This document shows positions 24,806 through 33,760 of a DNA stretch of 64,000 nucleotides, in pieces. The notes under the pieces were generated by a model. That model did not search any database. It saw only the letters and a list, made by a program, of their open reading frames with translations, and was not told where the DNA came from. Location of the stretch: assembly GCA_016185275.1 (NCBI GenBank), contig JACPNX010000006.1, positions 1-64,000 on the forward strand, in the 5' to 3' direction. The position numbers were made by a program, and so were the translations under genes. How positions within the stretch are numbered: position 1 is the stretch's first letter; each line of letters opens with the position of its first letter. Source of the stretch: Actinomycetota bacterium (GTDB taxonomy: Bacteria; Actinomycetota; Acidimicrobiia; Acidimicrobiales; Iamiaceae).

Positions 24806-24951
24806 CTGATCGTCCCTCCCTCCGCCGGGCGCTGAGCGCTGCGTCGGGGTGGGCCCGGACGTCCGCAGCTCGGCAGGGCTACGTTCGGGGTCACGATGGA
24901 AGCGACGCCTGCGATACCTGCGACGCGCGGCACCGGCCTCGGCCGGCGCCG

Positions 24952-25461
24952 ATGGCCGGGACGGCCGGCCCGATGAGGTACGCCGACGGGCCGACCGTCG
25001 AGGTCGAGGTCCTCGTGGCCGCACCGATCGAGCGCGTCTGGGCGCTCGTGTCCGACATCGATCTGCCGGCGCGGTTCTCGGGCGAGCTCCTCGAGGCCCG
25101 CTGGGTCGACGACGTGAAGCTGGGCGCCCGCTTCACCGGCCGGAACCACCACGACGCGCTGGGGGAGTGGGAGACCACCGCGTTCGTGGTCCGCTACGAG
25201 CCCCCGGTGGCGTTCGGTTGGGCCGTGAGCGACCCGTCCAACCCGTCGGCGAGCTGGTGGTTCGAGCTGGCCGCAGAACCGGGCGGCACCCGGCTGCGCC
25301 AGGGCATGCGCATCGGTCCTGCGCCGTCGGGACTGTCCATCGCCATCGAGGCGATGCCCGACAAGGAGGAGAAGATCATCGCCCGGCGCCTCGCCGAGCA
25401 CGAGCGCAACATGCGGGCCACCCTCGAAGGCATCAAGCGGCTCGCGCAGGCCCAGGAGTGA
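24952..25461 (+). CDS. SRPBCC-fold protein (polyketide cyclase/START-like)
   Basis: A 169-residue single-domain protein. TVEVEVLVAAPIERVWALVS and IDLPARFSGELLEARWVDD are the typical first strand and helix. The GEWETTAFVVRYEPPVAFGW and RLRQGMRIGP stretches continue the barrel, and a long helix ends it. Start ATG 24952 or 24973. Known: the fold binds hydrophobic ligands; a specific substrate cannot be assigned. The luciferase-like gene begins two bases after its stop, so the pair may work together. Confidence 0.8.
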   Translation: MAGTAGPMRYADGPTVEVEVLVAAPIERVWALVSDIDLPARFSGELLEARWVDDVKLGARFTGRNHHDALGEWETTAFVVRYEPPVAFGWAVSDPSNPSASWWFELAAEPGGTRLRQGMRIGPAPSGLSIAIEAMPDKEEKIIARRLAEHERNMRATLEGIKRLAQAQE

Positions 25462-25463
25462 CC

Positions 25464-26513
25464 ATGCGGGTCGGTGTCGGCCTGACGACGGTCGGGTCGC
25501 GCAGCGTCGACTTCGTCCGCGAGGCCGAGAAGCTGGGCGTGGACTCCGTGTGGTGTGCCGAGTTCTGGGCCGGGGATGCGCTCACGCCGCTCGCCTACCT
25601 CGCCGGGCGCACGTCGACCATCCGACTCGGCACGGCGATCGTGCAGCTCGGTTCACGCACGCCGGCGATGCTCGCCATGTCGGCCCTGTCGATGCAGGCT
25701 CTGTCCGAGGGCCGCTTCGTGCTCGGCATCGGCACCAGTGGCCCGCAGGTCATGGAGGGCTGGCACGGCGTCCGCTTCGACCGGCCGATCCGGCGGACGC
25801 GCGAGACGGTCGAGATCATCCGCCTGGTCAGTGCCCGTGAACGCCTCGAGTACGACGGCGAGGTCTACCGGCTGCCACTGCCGGGCGGCGAGGGGCGCGC
25901 CATCCGCTCACTCATGCCGGCCGCGCCCATTCCCGTCTACGTCGCGTCGCTCGGGCCTGCGAACCTCCGGCTCACCGGTGAGCTCGCGGACGGGTGGATC
26001 GGCAACTCGTTCATCCCCGAGACCGCCCACGTGTTCCTCGACCCCATCCGGGAAGGCGCCGAGGCAGCAGGACGCGACGTGTCCGAGCTGGACCTCACCG
26101 TCTCGGTCGGCGTGGAGCTCACCGACGACGTGGAGGAAGCCGGCCGCCGCCACGCCGAGGGCTACGCGTTCACCTTCGGCGCCATGGGCTCCGCCACCGA
26201 CAACTTCTACAACGACGCGTTCGCCCGCCAAGGCTACGGCGACGACGTCCGCGCGGTCCAGCGGCTCTGGCTCGACGGTGACCGGGAGGCGGCCCGCAAG
26301 CGCGTCCCGATCGAGATCGGGCTGCGCACGAACCTCATCGGTACCGACGACATGATCCGCGATCGGCTTCGCCTGTACCGCGACGCCGGCATCACGATGC
26401 TGCGAACAGCGCCCGGCGGCGACGACGTCGACACCCGCCTGTCGACCCTCGCCCGCCTGCTCGAGCTCGTGCGGGACGTCGACGCCGAGGCGCGGGCAGG
26501 CCGGGCGGGCTGA
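25464..26513 (+). CDS. LLM-class (F420-type) oxidoreductase
   Basis: A 349-residue luciferase-like monooxygenase. The start MRVGVGLTTVGSRSVDFVRE, AEKLGVDSVWCAEFWAGDA, TIRLGTAIVQLGSRTPAMLA and the GRFVLGIGTSGPQVMEGW stretch mark the TIM barrel and cofactor site. Actinobacterial members of this group usually use F420 rather than FMN. ATG 25464 sits two bases after the SRPBCC stop. Substrate unknown. The stop codon lies inside a short GC-rich hairpin. Confidence 0.85.
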   Translation: MRVGVGLTTVGSRSVDFVREAEKLGVDSVWCAEFWAGDALTPLAYLAGRTSTIRLGTAIVQLGSRTPAMLAMSALSMQALSEGRFVLGIGTSGPQVMEGWHGVRFDRPIRRTRETVEIIRLVSARERLEYDGEVYRLPLPGGEGRAIRSLMPAAPIPVYVASLGPANLRLTGELADGWIGNSFIPETAHVFLDPIREGAEAAGRDVSELDLTVSVGVELTDDVEEAGRRHAEGYAFTFGAMGSATDNFYNDAFARQGYGDDVRAVQRLWLDGDREAARKRVPIEIGLRTNLIGTDDMIRDRLRLYRDAGITMLRTAPGGDDVDTRLSTLARLLELVRDVDAEARAGRAG

Positions 26514-26521
26514 GGCCCGCC
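26504..26521 (+). terminator. Terminator-like hairpin
   Basis: ggcgggc-tgag-gcccgcc forms a 7-bp perfect stem with a 4-base loop that includes the LLM stop codon. There is no T-run, as often in high-GC actinobacteria. Confidence 0.4.
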
Positions 26522-26592
26522 GCCCTCGCCCGAGCGCGCCGGCCCGGTCGAGACAGAGGGAGCCCTCGGCCCGTGCTCTCGTCGGCCGGGCT

Positions 26593-27180
26593 TCACGGCA
26601 CTGCGAGCCAGAGTCGCACGAGGCCTCGGAGGCGGTCGATGCCGGTGCCCTTCGCCGCGCTGACCCACACGACGTCGGCCGGCTCGAGCGAGCATGCCGT
26701 CGCGAGGGCCCGCTTGCGCTTGTCCCGGTGGGTCGAGCGGATCTTGTCGTGCTTGGTCGCCACGACGGTGTGGGGCAGCGCCTCGGCGCGGACCCAGTCG
26801 AGCATCTGCACGTCGAGCGCCGTGGGCCCGATCTCACCGTCCACGAGGACGACGACCATGGCGAGCTCCTCGCGCCCGAGCAGGTAGCCCTCGATCATGC
26901 GCTGCCACGACGCCCGCATCGCCTTGGACGCGGACGCGTAGCCGTAGCCGGGGCAGTCGACGAGGGTCGTGCCGTCGGCCAGGGCGAAGCAGTTCAGCAA
27001 CCGGGTGCGGCCCGGCGTCTTGGACACCTTGGCCAGCCCCTCGCGGCCGGCGAGCGCGTTGACGAGCGACGACTTCCCGACGTTGGACCGCCCGACCACG
27101 GCCGCCTCGGCACGCGTCTCGGGCAGAGCCGCCAACCGGTCGGCCGACGTGACGAAGCGCAGGGGAAGCGGTGCGGCCAC
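26593..27180 (-). CDS. engB: EngB/YihA GTPase
   Basis: A 195-residue GTPase. The P-loop is VVGRSNVGKSSLVNALAG, Switch I is in SKTPGRTRLLN, G3 is VDCPGYGYA and G4 is TKHDK. It reads from GTG 27180 because the fold starts at APLPLRFVTSADRLAALPE. Known: EngB assists 50S ribosome assembly. It is convergent with the LLM gene. Intact. Confidence 0.92.
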   Translation of the reverse strand: MAAPLPLRFVTSADRLAALPETRAEAAVVGRSNVGKSSLVNALAGREGLAKVSKTPGRTRLLNCFALADGTTLVDCPGYGYASASKAMRASWQRMIEGYLLGREELAMVVVLVDGEIGPTALDVQMLDWVRAEALPHTVVATKHDKIRSTHRDKRKRALATACSLEPADVVWVSAAKGTGIDRLRGLVRLWLAVP

Positions 27181-27414
27181 AGGGCACCATCCTCGCGTCA
27201 CCGAGGCGGGGCACCGCCCGGACCGGATGGCGACGACGAGCGCACCGGCGCCGCCTTCGCCCGATCGACGCCCTCGCCCGGACCCGCTCGACCGACCATG
27301 TTCGCCCGGCGGGCCCCGGAGTCGTAACGTCGTCGCAAACAGCACACCCGTGCAGCGATGAGAACCCTTTCCTGCACAGACCCCGAAGACCCCCCACTCC
27401 GGAGGTTTCCCGTC

Positions 27415-28395
27415 ATGGGTTCGTCACGGAAGCTCCGTGCCGGGGCCGCAGCGGCCCTGCTCGTCCTCACGTCCCTTGCCGCGCTCGGACCCGGCGAGAT
27501 CGCACCGGTCGGGAGCGTCTCGGTGGCGCCCCCGTCGGCGGGCGCTTGGCTCGGCGCCTACGTCGAGCCCACGACCACCGGTCCCTACGCCAGGCGCTCT
27601 GCGGTCCTCGACCACGAGCGGGCCCTGGGGACCCGGCTCGACGTCGTCCACTGGTTCTACCCGTGGACTTCGACGTTCCCGACGGCCACCGAGACGTGGG
27701 CGGCCGACGGGGGCCGGCGGAACTTCATCTCCTGGGCACCGGCCAAGACGACCGACGTCAACGCCGGGCGGTACGACTCGCTCATCCAGGCCCGCGCCCG
27801 GGGCATGGCGGCGTTCCGGCGGCCGGTGCTGCTCCAGTGGTTCGGTGAGATGGACAGCCCGACGTTGGCCGCACGGTCCGTCAACCCGACGGCGTTCATC
27901 AACGCCTGGCGGCGCATCTACTTCATCTTCCGGGCCGAGGGCGCCGGGAACGTGGACTTCGTCTGGTGCCCGAACGCCTGGAACTTCCAGACGGGCGAAG
28001 CGCAGAAGTGGTACCCGGGTGACCGGTTCGTGGAGTGGACGTGCGCGGACGGCTACAACTGGGCACCCAAGCGCCGCGGCTCGGTGTGGACGTCGTTCCG
28101 GTCGGTGTTCGCCTCCTTCTACGGGTGGGCCGCCGCCCGCGGCAAGCCGATCATCGTGGGCGAGACCGGCGCACTGGAGGATCCCTCGCAGCCCGGTCGC
28201 AAGGCCCAGTGGATCCGCGACATGGCGAGCACCCTGGCCACCGCGATGCCGCGCGTCAAAGCCGTCGTGTGGTTCGACGCCAAGGAAGGTCCGCGCTTCG
28301 ACCCGGCCAGCCAGTACGACTTCCGGGTGCGGACGTCGTCGGGCGCCGCGTCGGCGTGGAGCGCCGTCGGGCGCTCCGCGTACTTCAACCGCTGA
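27415..28395 (+). CDS. Secreted GH26-like glycoside hydrolase
   Basis: A 326-residue exported protein: signal peptide GSSRKLRAGAAAALLVLTSL, start ATG 27415 with ccggagg upstream. The (beta/alpha)8 pattern includes WLGAYVEP near the N-terminus, the candidate acid/base Glu in LLQWFGEMDSP, and the candidate nucleophile in IIVGETGALED. These match GH26/beta-mannanase-like enzymes of the GH-A clan. The polysaccharide substrate is unknown. It probably acts outside the cell. Confidence 0.75.
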   Translation: MGSSRKLRAGAAAALLVLTSLAALGPGEIAPVGSVSVAPPSAGAWLGAYVEPTTTGPYARRSAVLDHERALGTRLDVVHWFYPWTSTFPTATETWAADGGRRNFISWAPAKTTDVNAGRYDSLIQARARGMAAFRRPVLLQWFGEMDSPTLAARSVNPTAFINAWRRIYFIFRAEGAGNVDFVWCPNAWNFQTGEAQKWYPGDRFVEWTCADGYNWAPKRRGSVWTSFRSVFASFYGWAAARGKPIIVGETGALEDPSQPGRKAQWIRDMASTLATAMPRVKAVVWFDAKEGPRFDPASQYDFRVRTSSGAASAWSAVGRSAYFNR

Positions 28396-28489
28396 CGGGC
28401 CTCGGAGGAGCCGTCCTGCACCCGCCGAGCGCCGGCTCTTCGAGCGCCGCCGGTCGCCGAACCGCCGGCCCTGCCCTACCGTCGGCGGG

Positions 28490-29394
28490 ATGCACGACCA
28501 CGAGGTGAGCGACAGGGCCCGGCGGCTGGCGGCGGCCATCGAGCCCTTCGTCGGCCAGGTGTACTTCAGCCCCGAGTGCCATGAGGCCTACGCCGGGGTG
28601 GGCTTCGGCGCCAGCCCGGGCTCGACGTCGGCGGGCGTGGCCCTGCCCGACGGTCCGGCGTACTTCACCAGCCGGGGCTCGATCCTCGGCCAGGTGCCGG
28701 GGGTGAGGTGGTCGCCGCCACCTTCGCCGTGTTCAACCCCGCCGTCGTCGTCGCGTCGGTGGCGCACGGGTGGACGCTGGTGGACGCGGCCACGATCCAG
28801 ACCCTGCGCACGCAAGGCGCTGTCGCGCAGCTCACGCGGATCCTCGGGGCCGCACCCGAGGGCGTCGGACGAGCCGTGGAGCTCCTGACCCGAGCCACCG
28901 AGGCGCTCACCATCGAGGGACGACCACTCTTCGCGGGGCTCGTCGCGCTCGGCCTGCCGGGTGACCCCCTGGCCGACGCGTGGCGACTCGCCGACCGGCT
29001 GCGCGAGCAGCGCGGCGACGCGCACGTGGCGGCGTGGACGGCGGCGGGCGTCGATGCCCCGGAGGTCTCCGTGCTCACCGAGGTGTGGTGGGGTCTGCGG
29101 CCGGGGAGCTACTCGCGCAGCCGGGCCTGGGGCAGCGCGGATCTCGCCGCGGCCACCGAGCGGCTCACGGCCCGGGGCCTGCTCGACAGCGGAGGCGAGC
29201 TCACCGGCGACGGTCGCAGCCTCCGCGAGCAGATCGAAGCCGCCACCGACCACCCCGAGCGCCCGGCGATGGAGGCGCTGGGCGAGGACCTCGACGAGCT
29301 GCTCGGCATCGTCGGGCCCTGGAGCCGAGCGGTGAAGGACGCGGCCGGGTACCCACCGAGCGGGCCGCACGACCTGGCCGGCGCCCAGCGCTGA
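28490..29394 (+). pseudogene. SCO6745-like gene split by a frameshift in a G run
   Basis: The N-terminal part (MHDHEVSDRARRLAAAIEPF, then VYFSPECHEAYAGVGFG) starts at ATG 28490 and reads to about 28700. The rest (VVAATFAVFNPAVVVASVAH...) is in another frame to 29394. The switch falls in GGGGG at 28699-28703; removing two G would restore ILGQVPGEVVAATFAVFNP, which fits the family exactly. Each part otherwise has normal codons and homology, so the change is recent or is a sequencing error. Known: SCO6745-type proteins have helix-rich folds of unknown function. Confidence 0.75.
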
Positions 29395-29491
29395 CGCACC
29401 GGTTCGCGCAACGGTCGGCCCGGCGCAATCGTCAGGAACGGACGTTCCAGCGCCGGCGCTGCCCGTTCCAGTCGGCAGTAGCGTGCGAGCG

Positions 29492-32461
29492 ATGGCTGGC
29501 ACCCTCGACCGCGACGTCACGGAGCTCGCCCGCCGCATCGCCGAGCTGGGCGCCGGTGAGCGCTCCCGGGTCTTCCGCATGTCGTGGTGGAGCGAGCGGA
29601 TGCTGGAGTGGGCGATGGCCCGGCCGGAGTTCAAGACCCAGCTGTTCCGGTTCGTGGACGTCTTCCCCGCCATGCAGGACGACGCCGACGTGGTCCGCCA
29701 CCTCCACGAGTACCTCGGCGGCGCCGATGGTCCCAAGGCGCTCGGCCTCGGGATCGACGCGGCCGACCACGTGCCGTTCGGCAAAGGTGCCTCCGCTCGG
29801 GTGGCGCGGCGGAACATCTCGCGCATGGCCGAGCAGTTCATCGTCGGCACCACTCCCGGCGAAGCGGTCGCCGGCTTGCACGGGCTGTGGAAGCAGGGGA
29901 GCGCGGCGACGGTCGACCTGCTGGGCGAGAAGACCATCGTCGGCCCCGACGCCGACCGCTACGCCGACCGGGTCCGCGTGATGCTGGCGGCCCTCTGCGA
30001 TGCGGCGGCCGGCTGGGCCCCCGACGACCACCTCGAGCGCGACGATCTCGGGCCGATCCCGCGGGTCAACGTCAGCATCAAGCCCACGGCGCTGGCGTCC
30101 CACTACGAACCGCTCACGCGGGAGGAGGGACTGCGCCGGGCCGGCGAGCGGCTCCGCCCGATCCTGCGCCTCGCCCGGGACCGCGGCGCGACCGTCAACT
30201 TCGACATGGAGCACTACGACGTCAAGGACCTCACGCTGCGCCTGTTCCGCCAGCTCCTCGGGGAGGACGAGTTCGCCGACCTCGACGCCGGCGTCGTCGT
30301 GCAGGCGTACCTGCGGGACAGCCGCGACGACCTCGCGGACCTGATCGCGTGGTCGTCGCGGCGGGCCAAGCCGATCACGGTCCGCCTCGTGAAGGGGGCG
30401 TACTGGGACACCGAGACGGTGCACGCGCGGGCCGCGGGCTGGCCGGTGCCGGTGTTCGAGCGCAAGGCCGAGTCGGATGCCAACTACGAGCGGTGCACCC
30501 GGCTGCTCCACGACCACCACGGCGAGGTGCGCGCCGCGTTCGCCAGCCACAACCTGCGCAGCCTCGCCTATGCCATCACGTACGCGCGCAGCCTCGGCAT
30601 CGCCGACTCCGGCTTCGAGATCCAGATGCTCTACGGGATGGCCGAGCCGGTGCATGCCGCCATCCGCCGCCTCGGGCTCCGGCTGCGCGTCTACGCGCCC
30701 GTCGGTGCGCTGGTGCCCGGCATGGCGTATCTGGTGCGCCGGCTGCTGGAGAACACGTCGAACGAGTCCTTCGTGCGGCACCGCTTCGCCGAGGGCAAGG
30801 CGCTCGACGAGCTCATCGCACCGCCGGGCGCCGTGGCCCTGCCGGATCCCACGGCGCCGATTCGGCCGCCCCCGACCGACGCCGCGTCGCCGCGGACCTA
30901 CGCACCGGAGCCCGTACGCGAGTGGCGGCGGCCGAGCGCGCGGGCGGCGTTCGCAGTCGCCGTCGAACGGGCCGGACGGGCCGACGTCGTCGAGGTGCCC
31001 GCGCTGATCGGCGGCGAGCGGGTCCGCACCGCCCGGACGATCGAGTCGCCCGACCCGGGCGATGTGGAGCGGGTCGTCGCCGGGTCGGCGTCGTGCACGG
31101 GCAGCGAGGCGGACGACGCGGTGGCCGCCGCCGTGGCTGCTGCCGAGCGCTGGGGAGCCACGCCCGCCTCCGAGCGGGCCCAGGTCCTGTTCCGCGCCGC
31201 GGAGTGGATGCGCGCCCGGCGCGACGAGCTGGCGGCGCTGCAGTGCTTCGAGGCCGGCAAGCCGTGGGACCAGGCGGACGGCGACCTCTGCGAAGCCGTC
31301 GACTTCTGCGAGTACTACGGCCGCGAGGCGATCCGCCTGGATGCCGGCGGCGCCGTCCAGTCGCCGCCCGGCGAGGGCAACACGCTTCGCTACCAACCCA
31401 AGGGCGTCGGCGTGGTGATCGCGCCGTGGAACTTCCCCCTCGCCATCCCCATGGGCATGACCGCGGCGGCCCTGGTTGCCGGCAACCCGGTCGTGCTCAA
31501 GCCGGCCGAGCAGACCCCGGGGGTGGCATGGCAGATCGTCCAGGCCCTCGAGGCGGGCGGCCTCCCGAAGGGCGTGCTCGGGTTCGTGCCCGGGCTCGGG
31601 GAGGAGGTCGGCGCGCGGCTGGTCGAGCACCCCGACGTCGCCTTCGTCGTCTTCACCGGCTCCCGCGAGGTCGGGTTGGCCATCAACCAGGTCGCGGCCA
31701 CGCCGCGCTCGGGGCAGCGGCTGGTGAAGAAGGTCATCGCGGAGATGGGCGGCAAGAACGCCCTCATCGTCGACGCCGACGCGGATCCGGACCAGGCCGT
31801 GCCCGCCGCCGTCTACTCCGCGTTCGGCTTCGCGGGGCAGAAGTGCTCGGCGCTCTCGCGCCTGATCGTGCTCGACGCCGCCTACGAGGCGGTCGTGCCC
31901 CGGCTCGTGCAGGCCGCGCGGGAGCTCGCGGTCGGGCACCCGCGCCACATGGGCACCCAGGTCGGTCCGGTGATCGACGCCGATGCGTACAAGCGGCTCC
32001 GCTCGGTCATCGACGAGGCGGGGCGGCACGGCCGGGTCACCCTGGCACGCGACGACGTGCCCACGGGCGGGTGGTACGTCGGACCAGCGGTGGCCGAAGA
32101 GGTCGACCCGGCGTCCACGCTCGCCCGCGACGAGCACTTCGGGCCCGTGCTCTCGGTGTTCCGGGTGGCCGATCTCGACGAGGCGATCGCGCTCGCCAAC
32201 GACACGGACTACGCGCTGACCGCCGGCATCTTCTCCCGCTCACCGGTCAACATCGAGCGCGCCACCCGCGAGCTGCGGGCAGGCAACCTCTACGTGAACC
32301 GGCACATCACCGGTGCCGTCGTGGGCCGCCAGCCCTTCGGTGGCTTCGGCCTGTCCGGGGTCGGCTCGAAGGCAGGCGGGCCCGACTACCTGCTGCAGCT
32401 CGTCGATCCCCGCGTGGTCAGCGAGAACACCCTCCGGCAAGGGTTCGCGCCGGAGAGCTGA
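29492..32461 (+). CDS. putA: Bifunctional proline/P5C dehydrogenase PutA
   Basis: A 989-residue protein. Residues 1-450 are the FAD-dependent proline dehydrogenase barrel (VNVSIKPTALASHYEPL, VRLVKGAYWDTE, FASHNLRSLAYAI). Residues 510-980 are the aldehyde dehydrogenase part, with IEMGGKNALIV-type sequence (AEMGGKNALIVDAD) and the catalytic Cys in FGFAGQKCSALSR. Known: the two activities oxidise proline to glutamate with substrate channelling. ATG 29492 is preferred over GTG 29483. There is no N-terminal DNA-binding domain, so it should not act as a repressor. Confidence 0.93.
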   Translation: MAGTLDRDVTELARRIAELGAGERSRVFRMSWWSERMLEWAMARPEFKTQLFRFVDVFPAMQDDADVVRHLHEYLGGADGPKALGLGIDAADHVPFGKGASARVARRNISRMAEQFIVGTTPGEAVAGLHGLWKQGSAATVDLLGEKTIVGPDADRYADRVRVMLAALCDAAAGWAPDDHLERDDLGPIPRVNVSIKPTALASHYEPLTREEGLRRAGERLRPILRLARDRGATVNFDMEHYDVKDLTLRLFRQLLGEDEFADLDAGVVVQAYLRDSRDDLADLIAWSSRRAKPITVRLVKGAYWDTETVHARAAGWPVPVFERKAESDANYERCTRLLHDHHGEVRAAFASHNLRSLAYAITYARSLGIADSGFEIQMLYGMAEPVHAAIRRLGLRLRVYAPVGALVPGMAYLVRRLLENTSNESFVRHRFAEGKALDELIAPPGAVALPDPTAPIRPPPTDAASPRTYAPEPVREWRRPSARAAFAVAVERAGRADVVEVPALIGGERVRTARTIESPDPGDVERVVAGSASCTGSEADDAVAAAVAAAERWGATPASERAQVLFRAAEWMRARRDELAALQCFEAGKPWDQADGDLCEAVDFCEYYGREAIRLDAGGAVQSPPGEGNTLRYQPKGVGVVIAPWNFPLAIPMGMTAAALVAGNPVVLKPAEQTPGVAWQIVQALEAGGLPKGVLGFVPGLGEEVGARLVEHPDVAFVVFTGSREVGLAINQVAATPRSGQRLVKKVIAEMGGKNALIVDADADPDQAVPAAVYSAFGFAGQKCSALSRLIVLDAAYEAVVPRLVQAARELAVGHPRHMGTQVGPVIDADAYKRLRSVIDEAGRHGRVTLARDDVPTGGWYVGPAVAEEVDPASTLARDEHFGPVLSVFRVADLDEAIALANDTDYALTAGIFSRSPVNIERATRELRAGNLYVNRHITGAVVGRQPFGGFGLSGVGSKAGGPDYLLQLVDPRVVSENTLRQGFAPES

Positions 32462-32540
32462 CCTTCGCCCGGCACGGTCGCGTGGGCGGCTGCCGCCGCG
32501 CGGAAGAATGGCCGCGCTCTGTCGACCCAGGAGGATCCCC

Positions 32541-33611
32541 GTGAGCGACCGCACCTGCCAGAGCTGTGGGACCACCGTCCCCGGCGGAGCGCGCTTCTGC
32601 CCCGAATGCGGCGCGGCTGCACCGCCGGAGGATCCGGGGACGCGGGGGCCGGCCGACCTGACCGTGGCCGACGCCCCGGCGCCTCCGCTGGCGGGCGCAC
32701 CGGTCGAGCAGGGCGCACAGGACGTGAACGCCACGCGCGTGTTCCGAGTGGGAGACCGCTCCGGGAACCCAGCTGCTCCGCCCGCGCCGGGCCCCCCGCC
32801 CACCCGGCAGATCCCGTCGACGCAGGCGCCGCCGCCGGCGCAAGGGCTGCCGCCGACCCAGGCGGTGCCTCCCACCCGTGCCGTGCCTCCCACTCAGGCG
32901 GTGCCTCCCACCCAGGCGGTGCCGCCCGTCCCATCGTCGTGGACCCCGCCCGCGGCTGCGGCACCGCCCGGTGCTCCGGCACGGCCCGCCGGCCCCGGCG
33001 AGGGCCCCGGTCAGCCGGCGCCGGGAGCCCCTGGCTACGGGGCGGTGCCGTACCCGCAGCCGTCGTACGGGCAGGCTCGCCCCGGCCAGCCGTCGTACGG
33101 CCAACCGTCGTACGGCCAACCGTCGTACGGCCAGCCGCCCTCGGGTTGGCCGACGGGAGCGGCCGGCCAGATCGGTCGACCTCCGGCGGCGCGTCCCGAG
33201 GTCGCGAAGGGAAGCCCACTCGGGGGGATCCTCGCCGTGCTCGGCGGATTGCTCGGCGTCGTGAGCCCCTTCCTCGCGTGGATCCGCGTGCGCGGCGCCA
33301 CGCAGACCGGGATGGACAACGGGACCGTGGACGCCAAGGTGGTGCTCGCCGTCGGCATCGCCGCCATCGTGCTCGGCATCGCCGCGGCGGCCGGGGCCCG
33401 CAGCACCATCGTCCGCCTCCTGGTCGCGGCGGTCGGGGTCGCGTTCGTCGTGTACGCCATCGTCGACATCTCGAGCGTCGGCGACCTTCCCGACCGTGTG
33501 AGCCCGCGACCCGGTGCCGGCCTGTTCGTGCTGCCGCTCGCAGGAGCGTTGTGCCTCCTGGCGGCAGCGCTCATCCGGCGACCGAAGCAGCCCGCCGCCC
33601 TCGGCGTCTGA
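32541..33611 (+). CDS. Zinc-ribbon, Pro-rich repeat membrane protein
   Basis: A 356-residue protein: a four-Cys zinc ribbon at C6, C9, C20, C23 (CQSC...CPEC), a Pro/Gln-rich low-complexity region of about 70-220, and four C-terminal membrane helices (LGGILAVLGGLLGVVSPFLA, KVVLAVGIAAIVLGIAAA and two more). The low-complexity part has PPTQAVPPT-type repeats and PSYGQ repeats. Start GTG 32541 follows ccaggagga at good spacing. Function is unknown; it resembles actinobacterial zinc-ribbon membrane proteins. It follows putA by 79 bp. Confidence 0.7.
   Translation: MSDRTCQSCGTTVPGGARFCPECGAAAPPEDPGTRGPADLTVADAPAPPLAGAPVEQGAQDVNATRVFRVGDRSGNPAAPPAPGPPPTRQIPSTQAPPPAQGLPPTQAVPPTRAVPPTQAVPPTQAVPPVPSSWTPPAAAAPPGAPARPAGPGEGPGQPAPGAPGYGAVPYPQPSYGQARPGQPSYGQPSYGQPSYGQPPSGWPTGAAGQIGRPPAARPEVAKGSPLGGILAVLGGLLGVVSPFLAWIRVRGATQTGMDNGTVDAKVVLAVGIAAIVLGIAAAAGARSTIVRLLVAAVGVAFVVYAIVDISSVGDLPDRVSPRPGAGLFVLPLAGALCLLAAALIRRPKQPAALGV
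33057..33136 (+). repeat. Tandem 15-bp repeat coding for PSYGQ
   Basis: A block of cagccgtcgtacggc-type units codes the QPSYGQ repeats of the zinc-ribbon protein. Several copies are nearly identical at DNA level, so copy number may vary between strains. Confidence 0.6.
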
Positions 33612-33626
33612 CGGGCGCGGTCCCGC

Positions 33627-33646
33627 TCGCCCGGGACGCCGGGCGA
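33627..33646 (+). terminator. Terminator-like hairpin
   Basis: tcgcccgg-gacg-ccgggcga is an 8-bp perfect stem with a 4-base loop, 15 bp after the zinc-ribbon gene. No T-run. Confidence 0.4.
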
Positions 33647-33760
33647 CGGGGCCCATCCACGGGAGGCGCGCTGTGCACCTTCACCGGCTCGGGGCCCTGG
33701 GACGGGAGGCGGTCCGGGTAGGGTCGCCGCCCCGGTCGTCGAGCGCCACGAGGTGATGCG

